Origin: Flavobacterium beibuense F44-8
GTDB lineage: Bacteria; Bacteroidota; Bacteroidia; Flavobacteriales; Flavobacteriaceae
Assembly (NCBI RefSeq): GCF_000769915.1
Contig: NZ_JRLV01000009.1
Coordinates: forward strand, 62,001 to 126,000
DNA length: 64,000 nucleotides
Direction: 5' to 3'
Shown here: in pieces, positions 42,411 to 52,990 of the stretch
Layout of the letters: every line of letters starts with the position of its first letter
Numbering within the stretch: the first letter of the stretch is position 1
The notes under the pieces: model-generated
Told to the model about the DNA's origin: nothing
What the model saw: the letters and a program-made list of their open reading frames with translations, nothing else
The model's database searches: none
Translations under genes and position numbers: made by a program

Positions 42411-42704
42411 ATGGAAGAGTTAAAGCCTTTATCTGATTTTTTTACGGCTATTGAGCAAGATGGCCGTATCAGTATTACACATATAGGGATATATGCTGCC
42501 CTGTTAGAGTACAGGGCAAAGATGGGCAATAGCAATCCGATAGTGGCATTCAGTTATGACATTATGAAGATTGCAAAAATATCATCTGCCATGACGTATC
42601 ATAAATGTGTAAAGGATCTCAATGCCTACGGGTATATACGGTATGAACCCTCATTTAATAAAAACAAGGGGAGTAAAATCTACTTTCACGAAAGCGATGG
42701 GTAG
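42411..42704 (+). CDS. Small winged-helix-like DNA-binding protein
   Basis: 97 residues of helix-turn-helix character: the helices around ITHIGIYAALLEYRA and SSAMTYHKCVKDLNAYGYI are followed by a basic wing (FNKNKGSKIYF). It resembles replication-initiator or regulator winged helices of Bacteroidota elements. It begins 5 bp after the DUF3945-like gene and ends just before a terminator, so it closes the transfer operon. Confidence 0.75.
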   Translation: MEELKPLSDFFTAIEQDGRISITHIGIYAALLEYRAKMGNSNPIVAFSYDIMKIAKISSAMTYHKCVKDLNAYGYIRYEPSFNKNKGSKIYFHESDG

Positions 42705-42725
42705 CATGAATTAATTTTTCGGTAT

Positions 42726-42744
42726 AAAGCCCTTCGGGGCTTTT
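42726..42744 (+). terminator. UUCG-capped terminator of the transfer operon
   Basis: AAAGCCC (42,726-42,732) and GGGCTTT (42,737-42,743) form a perfect 7-bp stem around a TTCG tetraloop, followed by T. The stable loop supports a real terminator, although the T-run is short. Confidence 0.8.
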
Positions 42745-42768
42745 GCTGTTTTAAAGCGGAGGTGTAAG

Positions 42769-42927
42769 ATGGAAAATGAAGTAAAGAGAATTCCGCCGGA
42801 AAAAGCAATAGCACTATTAAAAGAAGACGGTATAGAAGTAACAGCTGAACAGGTGAAAGTAATACTGGATTTTATGTATGAGATAGCGGATATTGTAGTA
42901 GATCAGTATCTGGCAAAACCTGCCTGA
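42769..42927 (+). CDS. 52-residue protein upstream of the recombinase
   Basis: An ATG at 42,769 preceded by a good GGAGG ribosome site 8 bp earlier opens a 52-codon frame ending TGA at 42,927. The product is acidic and helical (PPEKAIALLKEDGIEVTAEQ, then a hydrophobic helix DFMYEIADIVV). It has no known domain. Its place between the terminator and the recombinase, with its own ribosome site, suggests a real gene, perhaps a recombinase partner or directionality factor (speculative). Confidence 0.65.
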   Translation: MENEVKRIPPEKAIALLKEDGIEVTAEQVKVILDFMYEIADIVVDQYLAKPA

Positions 42928-42951
42928 ATTTCGTATATTTATAAACGAAAT
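42928..42951. promoter_or_regulatory. Inverted repeat before the recombinase
   Basis: ATTTCGT (42,928-42,934) and ACGAAAT (42,945-42,951) are perfect 7-bp arms flanking a TATATTTAT segment that partly matches the -7 consensus. It lies 38 bp before the recombinase ATG and could be its promoter with an operator. Confidence 0.45.
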
Positions 42952-42989
42952 CAGTCTGTTAGATGGTACAACCTTAAGACACTCAAAAG

Positions 42990-44732
<1,743 letters not shown>

Positions 44733-44800
44733 CAATCTGCTCCGTTACCACTCCGGCACCTCTCCTCTTTGCTCAAGACGTTAAGCCTTTTTTGCGGTTG

Positions 44801-44831
44801 CAAATGTAGATGATGATTCTGGTTTCTGCAA
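44801..44831 (-). promoter_or_regulatory. Promoter of the tRNA-Ser/Pro/Arg operon
   Basis: On the minus strand TTGC (44,828-44,831) is followed after 19 bp by TACATTTG (44,801-44,808). This is the full flavobacterial promoter pattern, placed about 35 bp before the first tRNA. It is the best promoter in the window. Confidence 0.8.
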
Positions 44832-44922
44832 CTATTTTTAAAGGTTTTTTTAATTTTTTTGAAACTTTAATTTAAAGTATTTAACAGTCAGCATTATAGC
44901 AACATTAAAAAATTGTAGTTTT

Positions 44923-45492
44923 TTACTTAATACATTTGAGGTATTGAATAAAATAGCTATCCGGCTTGTAATTTTTGCCCATAGTTTCTGATTCAAGGTT
45001 GCTTCTTAAAGGGTAATCTACGGTTTCAGCCGAGTAAAGTACCCTCATAAAAAGTATGGGAGATGCCTCTAAATCTTCAATTGATCCTTTAGTAAACAAA
45101 AAATGTCCGTTAAGCATTCTTAAATTTTTCTTTTCGGCTTCGTCATACAACAATTGTGAGCAGGCATCTTCATCTATACAATACAGGGTTATAACTTTTC
45201 CGTTGGTAAGCTGCAGGTGTATGCGTGATTTTTTGGTAAAGCAATACGCTTTAGGGAAATCATCACTTTTTGCCAGTAACTGGAAGTTTAGTACCGGTAT
45301 GTCGTCATGTAATGTCATGGAGAAGAATACAAAGCTCGATGTTCCGTTAAATACCTTTTCGTGCATTAAATATTCGGGTGTCGATTTTGTTTCTCCTGTA
45401 TCAGTAGTTACAACAGTGAAATTACAGTCGTCCTGCTGAGCCTGTGCTGTAAGGCCTGAAGCCAGCAATAGCATCAGTAAGTATTTTTTCAT
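44923..45492 (-). CDS. Secreted protein of unknown function
   Basis: 189 residues with a signal peptide (MKKYLLMLLLASGLTAQAQ, cleavage near residue 19) and a mixed alpha/beta body that I do not recognise. It is the first chromosomal protein gene after the ICE and is divergent from the dehydrogenase gene. A TATATTTG promoter element lies 36 bp upstream. Probably periplasmic. Confidence 0.82.
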   Translation of the reverse strand: MKKYLLMLLLASGLTAQAQQDDCNFTVVTTDTGETKSTPEYLMHEKVFNGTSSFVFFSMTLHDDIPVLNFQLLAKSDDFPKAYCFTKKSRIHLQLTNGKVITLYCIDEDACSQLLYDEAEKKNLRMLNGHFLFTKGSIEDLEASPILFMRVLYSAETVDYPLRSNLESETMGKNYKPDSYFIQYLKCIK

Positions 45493-45527
45493 GTATGCGG
45501 TGTGCTTTAAATTAATGAGATAAGAGC

Positions 45528-45535
45528 CAAATATA
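45528..45535 (-). promoter_or_regulatory. Flavobacterial -7 element for the secreted-protein gene
   Basis: The minus strand reads TATATTTG, an exact TANNTTTG match 36 bp before the ATG at 45,492. The -33 element is not clear. Confidence 0.5.
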
Positions 45536-45651
45536 ATTAAAATGCTATATCCATGCTTTTAAATTTTAGGTTTAATTTAATAATACCCTTTTGGTTTTGC
45601 ATTGCACGAGCCACTATGTTTTTGTACTTTGATAGCTTAAAAATCTGCATC

Positions 45652-47091
45652 ATGACTATTAAAACATTTGTATTTCCTGTAATTGCTGTAACCAGTGTTG
45701 TATTGTTTTCCTGTAAAGACAAAAAGGAAGCCTATACAGTGACTCAGGAGGTCACAGTAACGGGCAATCAGGACAGAGCTGCACAAAACTACCAAAACTA
45801 CTGTAGCGGCTGCCACGGTGAGAAAATGGACATGTTTGTAGACAGGCAATGGAAACACGGAAGTGAACTAAAGGATTTGGTTTTTGGTATTAAAAACGGA
45901 TACAGTAACGACGGTATGCCGGCTTTTGCGGCAACCTTTAGTGATGATGAGACCGAAGAACTGGCTCAATATATCCTTACCGGAATAAAAAATGTGGAGC
46001 AGTATTATTTTGAAGACTCTCCCAAGTCCAACATATTTAAAAGCGAAAAACTTACTGTAAGGGTAGATACCATAGCAACCGGGATTGCTGTTCCCTGGGG
46101 TATTGCTTTTTTACCTGATAATGAACTGCTGGTGACCAACAGGGACGGACAGCTTTACAGGGTAAAGAACAGAAAAAATACTAAAGTTAACGGTGTGCCG
46201 GAAGTGGTTGCCGAAGGGCAGGGCGGATTATTGGACGTGATTTTGCATCCTGATTACGCAAACAACCACCGTATTTATTTTTCGTATTCCAAAGGGAAAA
46301 AGGTAAACGGACGAAAACTGGCTACCACAGCAGTTATGACTGCTATACTAGAGGGTAACAGTTTAAAACAGCAGAAGATAATTTTTGAAGCTAATCCGTA
46401 CGCATCTACACGCCATCATTACGGTAGTAGACTGGTGTTTGATGATAAGGGCTATCTGTTTATCTCGGTAGGGGAAAGGGGTAACGAAAACGGAAACCCA
46501 CAAACGCTTGGCGATAACCAGTTGGGTAAAATACATCGTATAAAGGACGACGGAAGTATTCCGGCTCATAATCCGTTTAAGGATAAAAACGGTAAGCCTA
46601 CCAGCTTATATTGCTATGGTAACCGTAACCCACAGAGTTTGGCTATTAATCCGTTTACGAAGGAATTATGGGAAACCGAACACGGTCCGCGCGGTGGTGA
46701 TGAGATTAATATAATCACTCCCGGTACCAATTATGGTTGGCCATTGGTAAGTTATGGCATTAATTATAACGGAGAGGTAATAACCGATAAAACAGAAGCA
46801 CCGGGCATACAGGATCCGTTGCATTACTGGATACCTTCTATCGCACCAAGCGGAATGGCGTTTGTAACTTCTGATGTGTATAAGCCCTGGAAGGGTGCTT
46901 TGCTTGTAGGGTCGTTACGCTTTAAATACCTTAACCTTTGCTACCTTGACGGAGCTAAGGTTACCCACGAAGAAAAATTACTTAAAAACATAGGCCGGCT
47001 TAGAGATGTAAGGCAGGGACCTGACGGTTATATTTATGTAGCTGTTGAAGATACCGATGCCAGTGTACTAAGGCTCATACCTGTACAATAA
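45652..47091 (+). CDS. PQQ-type sugar (aldose) dehydrogenase with N-terminal cytochrome c
   Basis: About 479 residues from the ATG at 45,652, where a lipoprotein signal begins (cysteine at residue 21, VVLFSC). The open frame extends to 45,553 but lacks a plausible start there. A cytochrome c domain with heme motif CSGCH (about residues 50-54) is followed by a soluble glucose-dehydrogenase-like beta-propeller (VPWGIAFLPDNELLVTNRDG, ETEHGPRGGDEIN). It probably oxidises a sugar in the periplasm and passes electrons through the built-in heme. Substrate unknown. Confidence 0.9.
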   Translation: MTIKTFVFPVIAVTSVVLFSCKDKKEAYTVTQEVTVTGNQDRAAQNYQNYCSGCHGEKMDMFVDRQWKHGSELKDLVFGIKNGYSNDGMPAFAATFSDDETEELAQYILTGIKNVEQYYFEDSPKSNIFKSEKLTVRVDTIATGIAVPWGIAFLPDNELLVTNRDGQLYRVKNRKNTKVNGVPEVVAEGQGGLLDVILHPDYANNHRIYFSYSKGKKVNGRKLATTAVMTAILEGNSLKQQKIIFEANPYASTRHHYGSRLVFDDKGYLFISVGERGNENGNPQTLGDNQLGKIHRIKDDGSIPAHNPFKDKNGKPTSLYCYGNRNPQSLAINPFTKELWETEHGPRGGDEINIITPGTNYGWPLVSYGINYNGEVITDKTEAPGIQDPLHYWIPSIAPSGMAFVTSDVYKPWKGALLVGSLRFKYLNLCYLDGAKVTHEEKLLKNIGRLRDVRQGPDGYIYVAVEDTDASVLRLIPVQ

Positions 47092-48270
47092 TCAGGCTTT
47101 ACTGCAAATAAGCATAAGTTTGTTGTTATCCTTATCCGTAGTAAAAAAGGCGTAAGTATCTCCACCGTCCTTTATTTTCCATTTCTTACGGAGTTCTTCT
47201 ACCGATATAGGGAAGTTACGCACGGTAATATTCATTTTTTGCCCTGTAGCGTATTTTTTCATCTCGGTCTTACCATAAGGTACAATTTCGTTAATAACGA
47301 ATTTACGCCCCGGAAAATCAATCAATGTATGGTTTGTATAAAGTTGCGTATGCCTGTGTAGTTTGTACAGGTTAAACTGTTTTGCAACATCATTAAACGC
47401 GCCCGATTTCATTATGGCACTATTGGGCTCATACAGGTACTGTTGAGGTAGAGAATAGGAGACGTCAGGTTCGTCTTCAACCGTAGTGGTGAATATTTCC
47501 GGTTCGCCGTCTTTACTAAGGTTTACCGCATGTATGGCAGGTATTCCTGTAAATCCTTTTTCAATATGCCAAAGCAACTCCTTAACCTCGTTATTAAGGG
47601 CTGTAATGTATATTTCCTTAACCGAATGCAGCTCACTTAGTCCGGCAGCTATATCCAGTAACGGAGCTGTTTTAATGAGTATGTTACTACTGTAGTTAAA
47701 GTAAGTGTCTAAAAGTTCGGGTACATTAGGCAGGCAGTCTTTTAACATAAAAACCTTTCCTTTAACATCACTTCGGCGAGATGGGTCTATGTAAATCCAG
47801 TCCCACTGTTGTTTCAGTTCGGTAAGGGTATCAAGGCTGTCGCCTGTATAGCATTGTATATTATTAACTCCCATATTGCTAATATTATGAGCAACAATTT
47901 GTGAGAGCTGTTCATTCATTTCGCAATGTGCTATTTTGCTAACGGTTTTAGCAAAATAATAATCGTCCACACCAAAACCTCCGGTAAGGTCAATAAGGCT
48001 TTCGCCCGATACAAGGGAAGCTTTGTATTGTGCCGTGATTTCCGATGAGGTTTGCTCTACCGATACTTTTGAAGGGTAAATAATATTACTGCTCTCAAAC
48101 CAGGTAGGGAGTTTGTCTTTTGCTTTTTGGCGTGCAGCGATTTGGTTTAGTATATCAGTCCATTCCACATCGTGGAACGGGTTTTTCTGCAATGCGAGTT
48201 TGCTCACATCGGTATTGGTATTCTGTAAAATAAATTCCTGAACCTGCGGACTTAAAATGGTAAGAGGCAA
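47092..48270 (-). CDS. THUMP-like class I SAM methyltransferase
   Basis: 392 residues with the SAM motif LIDLTGGFGVDDYYFAK near residue 92 and a YIDPSRR motif near 160 (in place of NPPY), followed by a C-terminal THUMP-like domain. This family is widespread in Bacteroidota and is expected to methylate RNA or another nucleic acid. It is the last gene of a minus-strand group, separated by 1 bp from the transporter gene. It converges with the dehydrogenase, their ends abutting. Confidence 0.88.
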   Translation of the reverse strand: MPLTILSPQVQEFILQNTNTDVSKLALQKNPFHDVEWTDILNQIAARQKAKDKLPTWFESSNIIYPSKVSVEQTSSEITAQYKASLVSGESLIDLTGGFGVDDYYFAKTVSKIAHCEMNEQLSQIVAHNISNMGVNNIQCYTGDSLDTLTELKQQWDWIYIDPSRRSDVKGKVFMLKDCLPNVPELLDTYFNYSSNILIKTAPLLDIAAGLSELHSVKEIYITALNNEVKELLWHIEKGFTGIPAIHAVNLSKDGEPEIFTTTVEDEPDVSYSLPQQYLYEPNSAIMKSGAFNDVAKQFNLYKLHRHTQLYTNHTLIDFPGRKFVINEIVPYGKTEMKKYATGQKMNITVRNFPISVEELRKKWKIKDGGDTYAFFTTDKDNNKLMLICSKA

Positions 48271-48271
48271 A

Positions 48272-49363
48272 CTATAAATCTTTCGTTAGTACTTTTACTA
48301 TCGGGTTTTGCGGGAAAAACTCTTTGGCAACCACTTTAATGATGGTATACATAGGTACGGCGATTATCATACCCAGTATTCCGAAAACAAAACCACTGCC
48401 CAAAATTACTATAAATATTTCCAACGGATGCGAGTTTACACTGTTAGAAAATATAAGTGGCGTGCTTACATTGTTATCAATTACCTGAGCAAGGCTGTAA
48501 CCAATAAGTACATAAATGGTTGTAGAGAGCATTTCGCCCTGTGCTTCGGGGCCTATGTGTCCCAGCATAGTAAGTACTATAACCAGCACGGTAGCGATTA
48601 ACGGACCAATGTATGGTATAATGTTTAGCAAAGCTGTGATAAAGGCAATGATAAAGGCATTTTCTACACCAAAAATAAGCAGTACTATAAGATACATAAC
48701 AAATAATATACTCATTTGCAGTATTAGCCCAATGAAGTAACGGCTTAACAGATGGTTTACTTTTCTTATGGAGTGCAATATTTTTTCTTCATGCTCGTCC
48801 GGAAGTATTTTCCTGAAACTTTTGGTAAACAGTTCGGTATCCTTTAAAAAGAAAAAAGTAATGAATAGTACCGATGCCAGCCCTACACCAAATCCGCTAA
48901 GTATACCTACCAGCGAATTAATAAAGTTTGGTATAAATGTAAAGTTGATACTCGAGGTAATATCGGCCTCTTTCATCAGTTTACTGGTATCTATATTATA
49001 GTCGGAAAAATAGCTTTTAACCTGCATTACAACACTGTTAAGATCCTGTTGCAACTGTGCCGTATCAAGCAGGGAGAGGTTATGACTCTGCGTAATGATA
49101 AGCGGAACAAAAAGCATAATAAAACCTATAAGCAACAGCAGGAAAAAGGCAAGTGTGGTAATAACGGCCAGGGTGTGTTTAAACTTTAGCCTCCTTTCAA
49201 AAAAGTGTATTACCGGCGATGCTATAAGGCTTACAATAAGGGCAATAAAAAGATAAATGAATAATAGTTTTATCTTATATATAAACAGCAGGGCTAAAAA
49301 TATGACAGCCAGTATAAGTACTGCCCTTACAATCCCGTTAGCTATAGTTTTTGATGTGATCAT
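48272..49363 (-). CDS. AI-2E/PerM-family membrane transporter
   Basis: 363 residues with about eight hydrophobic helices, a large central soluble segment (about 85-150) and the conserved PLIFSNSVNSHPLEIFIVIL motif near the C-terminus. Relatives are proposed exporters of signalling molecules, peptides or ions; substrates are rarely known. It is 60 bp downstream of the TrmH-type gene on the same strand. Confidence 0.92.
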   Translation of the reverse strand: MITSKTIANGIVRAVLILAVIFLALLFIYKIKLLFIYLFIALIVSLIASPVIHFFERRLKFKHTLAVITTLAFFLLLLIGFIMLFVPLIITQSHNLSLLDTAQLQQDLNSVVMQVKSYFSDYNIDTSKLMKEADITSSINFTFIPNFINSLVGILSGFGVGLASVLFITFFFLKDTELFTKSFRKILPDEHEEKILHSIRKVNHLLSRYFIGLILQMSILFVMYLIVLLIFGVENAFIIAFITALLNIIPYIGPLIATVLVIVLTMLGHIGPEAQGEMLSTTIYVLIGYSLAQVIDNNVSTPLIFSNSVNSHPLEIFIVILGSGFVFGILGMIIAVPMYTIIKVVAKEFFPQNPIVKVLTKDL

Positions 49364-49423
49364 TGTTTGATGATTGATTTGTTAGCGTGAATGTAAGAAA
49401 AAAAAGCCTAATGCCGATAGTCT

Positions 49424-49933
49424 TTAACCAATTTTTGAGGTTATATCATAAAGGGCTATGCCTACTGCCTGTACTACATTCATGCTGCTGTTATCGCCAA
49501 ACATTTCTATATGTACCGCCTGATGCGCTACGTTTAAAAAGCTTTCACTAATGCCCGATATTTCACTCCCTGCAATAAGTACTATAGGCTTATCACTGCT
49601 AAATTGTGCTTTGGTGAGGGGTATACTCTTGTCGGTAATTTCCAGTGCTACAATATGACTGTCGGTTTGGGTGATGAGGTTAATGGCATCTTCGGTTTTT
49701 TCAATAACCTGATGCTTAACCATATTATGCGTACTGCGGGAAGTACGGTTTATTTTGCGCGGAGTAAGAGCAATATCTTCACCTACAAAAATAATTTCGC
49801 TTACGCCGAAAGCCTCTGCTATACGGAACAGTGAACCGATATTAGGCTGAAATACGATATTATCGCAAACCAGTGTTACGGGAAATGTTTTTTTACTGAA
49901 AATAGATTCGTTGTGGGTAAGCTGCTGCGACAT
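49424..49933 (-). CDS. SpoU/TrmH-type RNA methyltransferase
   Basis: 169 residues with the three family motifs: NIGSLFRIAEAFGVSEI (motif 1), LIAGSEISGIS (motif 2) and HIEMFGDNSSMNVVQAVGIALY (motif 3, SAM knot). It would 2'-O-methylate a tRNA or rRNA ribose. The target site is not predictable. It overlaps the DUF4159 gene by 1 bp. Confidence 0.92.
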   Translation of the reverse strand: MSQQLTHNESIFSKKTFPVTLVCDNIVFQPNIGSLFRIAEAFGVSEIIFVGEDIALTPRKINRTSRSTHNMVKHQVIEKTEDAINLITQTDSHIVALEITDKSIPLTKAQFSSDKPIVLIAGSEISGISESFLNVAHQAVHIEMFGDNSSMNVVQAVGIALYDITSKIG

Positions 49934-50571
49934 TAATTATTAAAAGCGTAGTTAACAATGTTTGCACCCATTTTAAGCGCCTTTTCCCTTACTTCCTTAG
50001 GGTCGTTGTGTACTTCGGGGTCTTCCCATCCGTCACCAAGGTCGGTTTCGTGAGTATACAGCAATACCAGTCTGCCCTCTATAAAAATACCAAAGGCATC
50101 GGGTTGCTTGTTATCGTGTTCGTGTATTTTAGGCATTCCGTTAGGGAAGTTAAACGGACCTTTAAATATTTCGTGTGTTATGGGTACGGCAATCAGTTCC
50201 TTGTCGGGAAAAATACGTTTTATTTCGCGGCGTATGTATTGATCCATACCATAATTATCATCAATATGTAAAAAACCGCCCGAGGTTAGGTAATTGCGAA
50301 GGTTGGTAATATCGTTATCGCTAAATACCACGTTACCGTGCCCCGTCATGTGTATAAAGGGGTAGGAAAACAAATCAGGGCTTCCCGGTTCTACGGTTGC
50401 TATTTTGGTGTTTATTTTGGTATTGATGTTCTGGTTACAAAATTTGGCAAGATTTGGTACCGATGTTGGGTTACCATACCAGTCGCCACCACCCGAATAT
50501 TTTAATACCGCAATATCCTGCGCCAGTAACAGGGCAGGGGACAGCAATAGTAGTGTAAGGAGTTTTTTCAT
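49933..50571 (-). CDS. DUF4159 periplasmic protein
   Basis: 212 residues with a signal peptide (cleavage after LLAQ, about residue 17). The body has the GGGDWYGNPTSVPNLAKF and MTGHGNVVFSDND segments of DUF4159, an amidotransferase-like fold found across Bacteroidota. Function unknown; probably in the periplasm. Translationally coupled to the methyltransferase gene. Confidence 0.9.
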   Translation of the reverse strand: MKKLLTLLLLSPALLLAQDIAVLKYSGGGDWYGNPTSVPNLAKFCNQNINTKINTKIATVEPGSPDLFSYPFIHMTGHGNVVFSDNDITNLRNYLTSGGFLHIDDNYGMDQYIRREIKRIFPDKELIAVPITHEIFKGPFNFPNGMPKIHEHDNKQPDAFGIFIEGRLVLLYTHETDLGDGWEDPEVHNDPKEVREKALKMGANIVNYAFNN

Positions 50572-50673
50572 GATGTAAATATAAGGAAAGAGGAATTAGT
50601 AGCAAAGGGGTAAAGTTTGACGGTTTGAGTTTATTTGTTTAGATTTATTTTTTATAATTTTAAATTCCTTTGC

Positions 50674-51270
50674 ATGAGAATAGATCTGTATGTTCTTGTA
50701 TTATGTCTTGTAAGCTGTGGTCACAAAAAAGAAGAGTCACGTGAACTTGTAAACAGGGCTAATGCAGTTTATTTAAATTTTGATATAGATACAGAAGAAA
50801 GGATAGACAGTGCATTAACCTTAGTTGACAGTGCTATAATTTTAGATGATGAAAATTTTCAGGCTTACTTAAATAAAGCAACCTATTTGGTAGGAAAAAG
50901 AGATATAGAAGGACTTCTTGTTAATAATTTAAAAATGATAGCGTTAAAACCAGATCAGCCTCATTGGAAAGCCCAAAGAGGTCTTTTTCTTGAATTAACA
51001 GGTAATTTAACCGATGCTAACAAATTATATAATGAAGCAACAGAACAGTATGAAGAGATTCTAAAAAGCGATACATTAATGAATAATGATATTAATTTTA
51101 GATTAGAATATATAATTGCACTACAATTAAAAAGAGATTCTTTAAAAATTAAAAAAGAATACAATGAATTAAAAGTAAAGTTTCCGAATAATGAAATTTT
51201 AGAAATGTATGATTCGGTTGGTTTTCAGAGTAAGGAGAAGCTTTTTGAAGTATGGAATGAAACTAATTAA
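50674..51270 (+). CDS. Lipoprotein with TPR-like repeats
   Basis: 198 residues from the ATG at 50,674, which gives a lipobox (LVSC, cysteine at residue 16). The open frame begins at 50,635 but lacks a signal there. The body is a series of helix pairs (RIDSALTLVDSAIILDDENF, LKPDQPHWKAQRG) like tetratricopeptide repeats, so it is probably a protein-interaction lipoprotein. No specific partner is known. Composition is very AT-rich. Confidence 0.8.
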   Translation: MRIDLYVLVLCLVSCGHKKEESRELVNRANAVYLNFDIDTEERIDSALTLVDSAIILDDENFQAYLNKATYLVGKRDIEGLLVNNLKMIALKPDQPHWKAQRGLFLELTGNLTDANKLYNEATEQYEEILKSDTLMNNDINFRLEYIIALQLKRDSLKIKKEYNELKVKFPNNEILEMYDSVGFQSKEKLFEVWNETN

Positions 51271-51282
51271 ACGATATGATTA

Positions 51283-51876
51283 ATGAATAATCAGACTGAT
51301 GAAATGCCTGATGTCGACAGAGTTTCAAAAATATGGAAAACCATTCGTTTTGAGCCTTGTGACCAATGGAGTGCAGAAGCAAGGAAACTTGAGGACACCA
51401 TGAGCTATACCCACTGTAATGGCGGGGTACAACTGCACAAGTATAAAGTAATAGGTAATGATGATTTTAAATGGTTTGTGCAAAACAACAAGTTGCATCA
51501 AATTAAATTTTTAAAGAATGTTATTAAGCACCCTGATTTAAAAAATTATAGGGAAGATTTAGAGATAACCGAAGATAAACCAAGAATAAGTTGCTATAAT
51601 AGTTGGGATGATATTTATGATTTACCGGGAATGCTGTCCAGAATTATGGGGCAGGGAGGCGCATATAACAATATTGACCAACACACCGCCTGGCAAACTA
51701 CGCTAAACTTTATTGAAGGAGAGTTTCAAAACAGGTTTCAGGATGTAACGTTAGATACTATAAACGTAATCCCGAGGGCTGAGTGGTTTTATGATGTTAT
51801 ATGGGATTACTCAATGGTATTGTTTGACAGAATAAACTGTGAATTACTGTTTATTGATATAACAGATACTGATTAG
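51283..51876 (+). CDS. Unknown soluble protein
   Basis: 197 residues, tryptophan- and aspartate-rich, without signal or membrane segment. No family recognised. It follows the lipoprotein gene by 12 bp in the same orientation, so it may be co-transcribed. Function unknown. Confidence 0.75.
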   Translation: MNNQTDEMPDVDRVSKIWKTIRFEPCDQWSAEARKLEDTMSYTHCNGGVQLHKYKVIGNDDFKWFVQNNKLHQIKFLKNVIKHPDLKNYREDLEITEDKPRISCYNSWDDIYDLPGMLSRIMGQGGAYNNIDQHTAWQTTLNFIEGEFQNRFQDVTLDTINVIPRAEWFYDVIWDYSMVLFDRINCELLFIDITDTD

Positions 51877-51881
51877 ATAGT

Positions 51882-52238
51882 CTATTCTCTCAAAATCTTT
51901 TCCATAGCCTTACCTTTAGCCAGTTCGTCTATTAGTATATCCAGATAGCGTATTTGCTGCATTAGGGGTACTTCAATATCCTCAACACGGTAACCGCAAA
52001 TTACACCTGTAATTTTTGATGCGTTTGGGTTAATGGTTGCCTGCGTGAAAAAATCCTCAAAATTGGTTTTGTTATCAAGGTGCTGTTGCAGTGTTTTTTC
52101 ATCGTAGCCTGTTAGCCAATGAATAATCTGGTTAACCTCTTGTGTGGTACGTCCTTTTTTTTCGGCTTTGGTTATGTAGTGCGGATACACACTGGCAAAC
52201 GACATTTTAAGTATCTTTTGGTAGTTCTTATCGTTCAT
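51882..52238 (-). CDS. DUF2200 protein
   Basis: 118 residues matching the DUF2200 pattern ([20 protein letters not shown], then IIHWLTGY and [14 protein letters not shown]). Small helical protein common in bacteria, function unknown. Downstream of rsmE on the same strand (43-bp gap). Confidence 0.9.
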   Translation of the reverse strand: MNDKNYQKILKMSFASVYPHYITKAEKKGRTTQEVNQIIHWLTGYDEKTLQQHLDNKTNFEDFFTQATINPNASKITGVICGYRVEDIEVPLMQQIRYLDILIDELAKGKAMEKILRE

Positions 52239-52281
52239 TTGGAATGTGTTTTCTTGTTTAAGCTAAGATATAAAAACTTAA

Positions 52282-52989
52282 TTACTCGTTTACAAACGCT
52301 ACGCTGTGTGCAGCAACAACAGCGGCAGTTTCGGTACGCAGGCGGGTATTACCCAGTGATACGGGTACAAAACCACGACTTAATGCAAGCTGAATTTCCT
52401 TTGGGGAGAAATCACCTTCGGGGCCTATAAGTATAGTAATCTTTTCCTTTGGGGTAAGTTCGTTTTTAAGGAGTTTCTTTTCGGTTTCCTCACAGTGTGC
52501 TATGTATAGTTTACAATCCTTTTCGGTAGCTTCCACAAAATCATTGAACGATGTAGGCTCGTTTAGTTTTGGCATATAAAACTGCACCGACTGTTTCATG
52601 GCACTATGAAGTATTTTTTCAAACCTGTCGGTCTTTACATTCGTACGCTCACTATGCTCACAAATAATTGGTGTAATCTCGTTGATACCAATTTCGGTGG
52701 CCTTTTCCAAAAACCACTCATAACGGTCATTCATCTTGGTAGGAGCCACGGCAAGATGCAGGTAGTAAGGCATAGGCTCAAAAAACTCCCTTTTGGTTAT
52801 TTTAACCTCACATTTTTTCTCGTTGGCAAAAGCAACTTCGGCAATAAATAAAATACCTTCTCCATTGGTAATGTTAATGGTATCACCTTCTTTTTTACGT
52901 AATACTTTAACAATATGTCGGCTTTCGTCCTTATCAAAAGTAAAGGAAGTATCTTCTGCTTTAAGCTGTGGGGTATAAAATAACTGCAT
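52282..52989 (-). CDS. rsmE: 16S rRNA m3U1498 methyltransferase
   Basis: 235 residues: an N-terminal PUA-like domain (RHIVKVLRKKEGD) and a C-terminal SPOUT domain with ILIGPEGDFSPKE and SLGNTRLRTETAAV, the SAM-binding knot of RsmE. It methylates U1498 of 16S rRNA. Separated by 1 bp from tsaD upstream, so co-transcribed. Confidence 0.95.
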   Translation of the reverse strand: MQLFYTPQLKAEDTSFTFDKDESRHIVKVLRKKEGDTINITNGEGILFIAEVAFANEKKCEVKITKREFFEPMPYYLHLAVAPTKMNDRYEWFLEKATEIGINEITPIICEHSERTNVKTDRFEKILHSAMKQSVQFYMPKLNEPTSFNDFVEATEKDCKLYIAHCEETEKKLLKNELTPKEKITILIGPEGDFSPKEIQLALSRGFVPVSLGNTRLRTETAAVVAAHSVAFVNE

Positions 52990-52990
52990 A

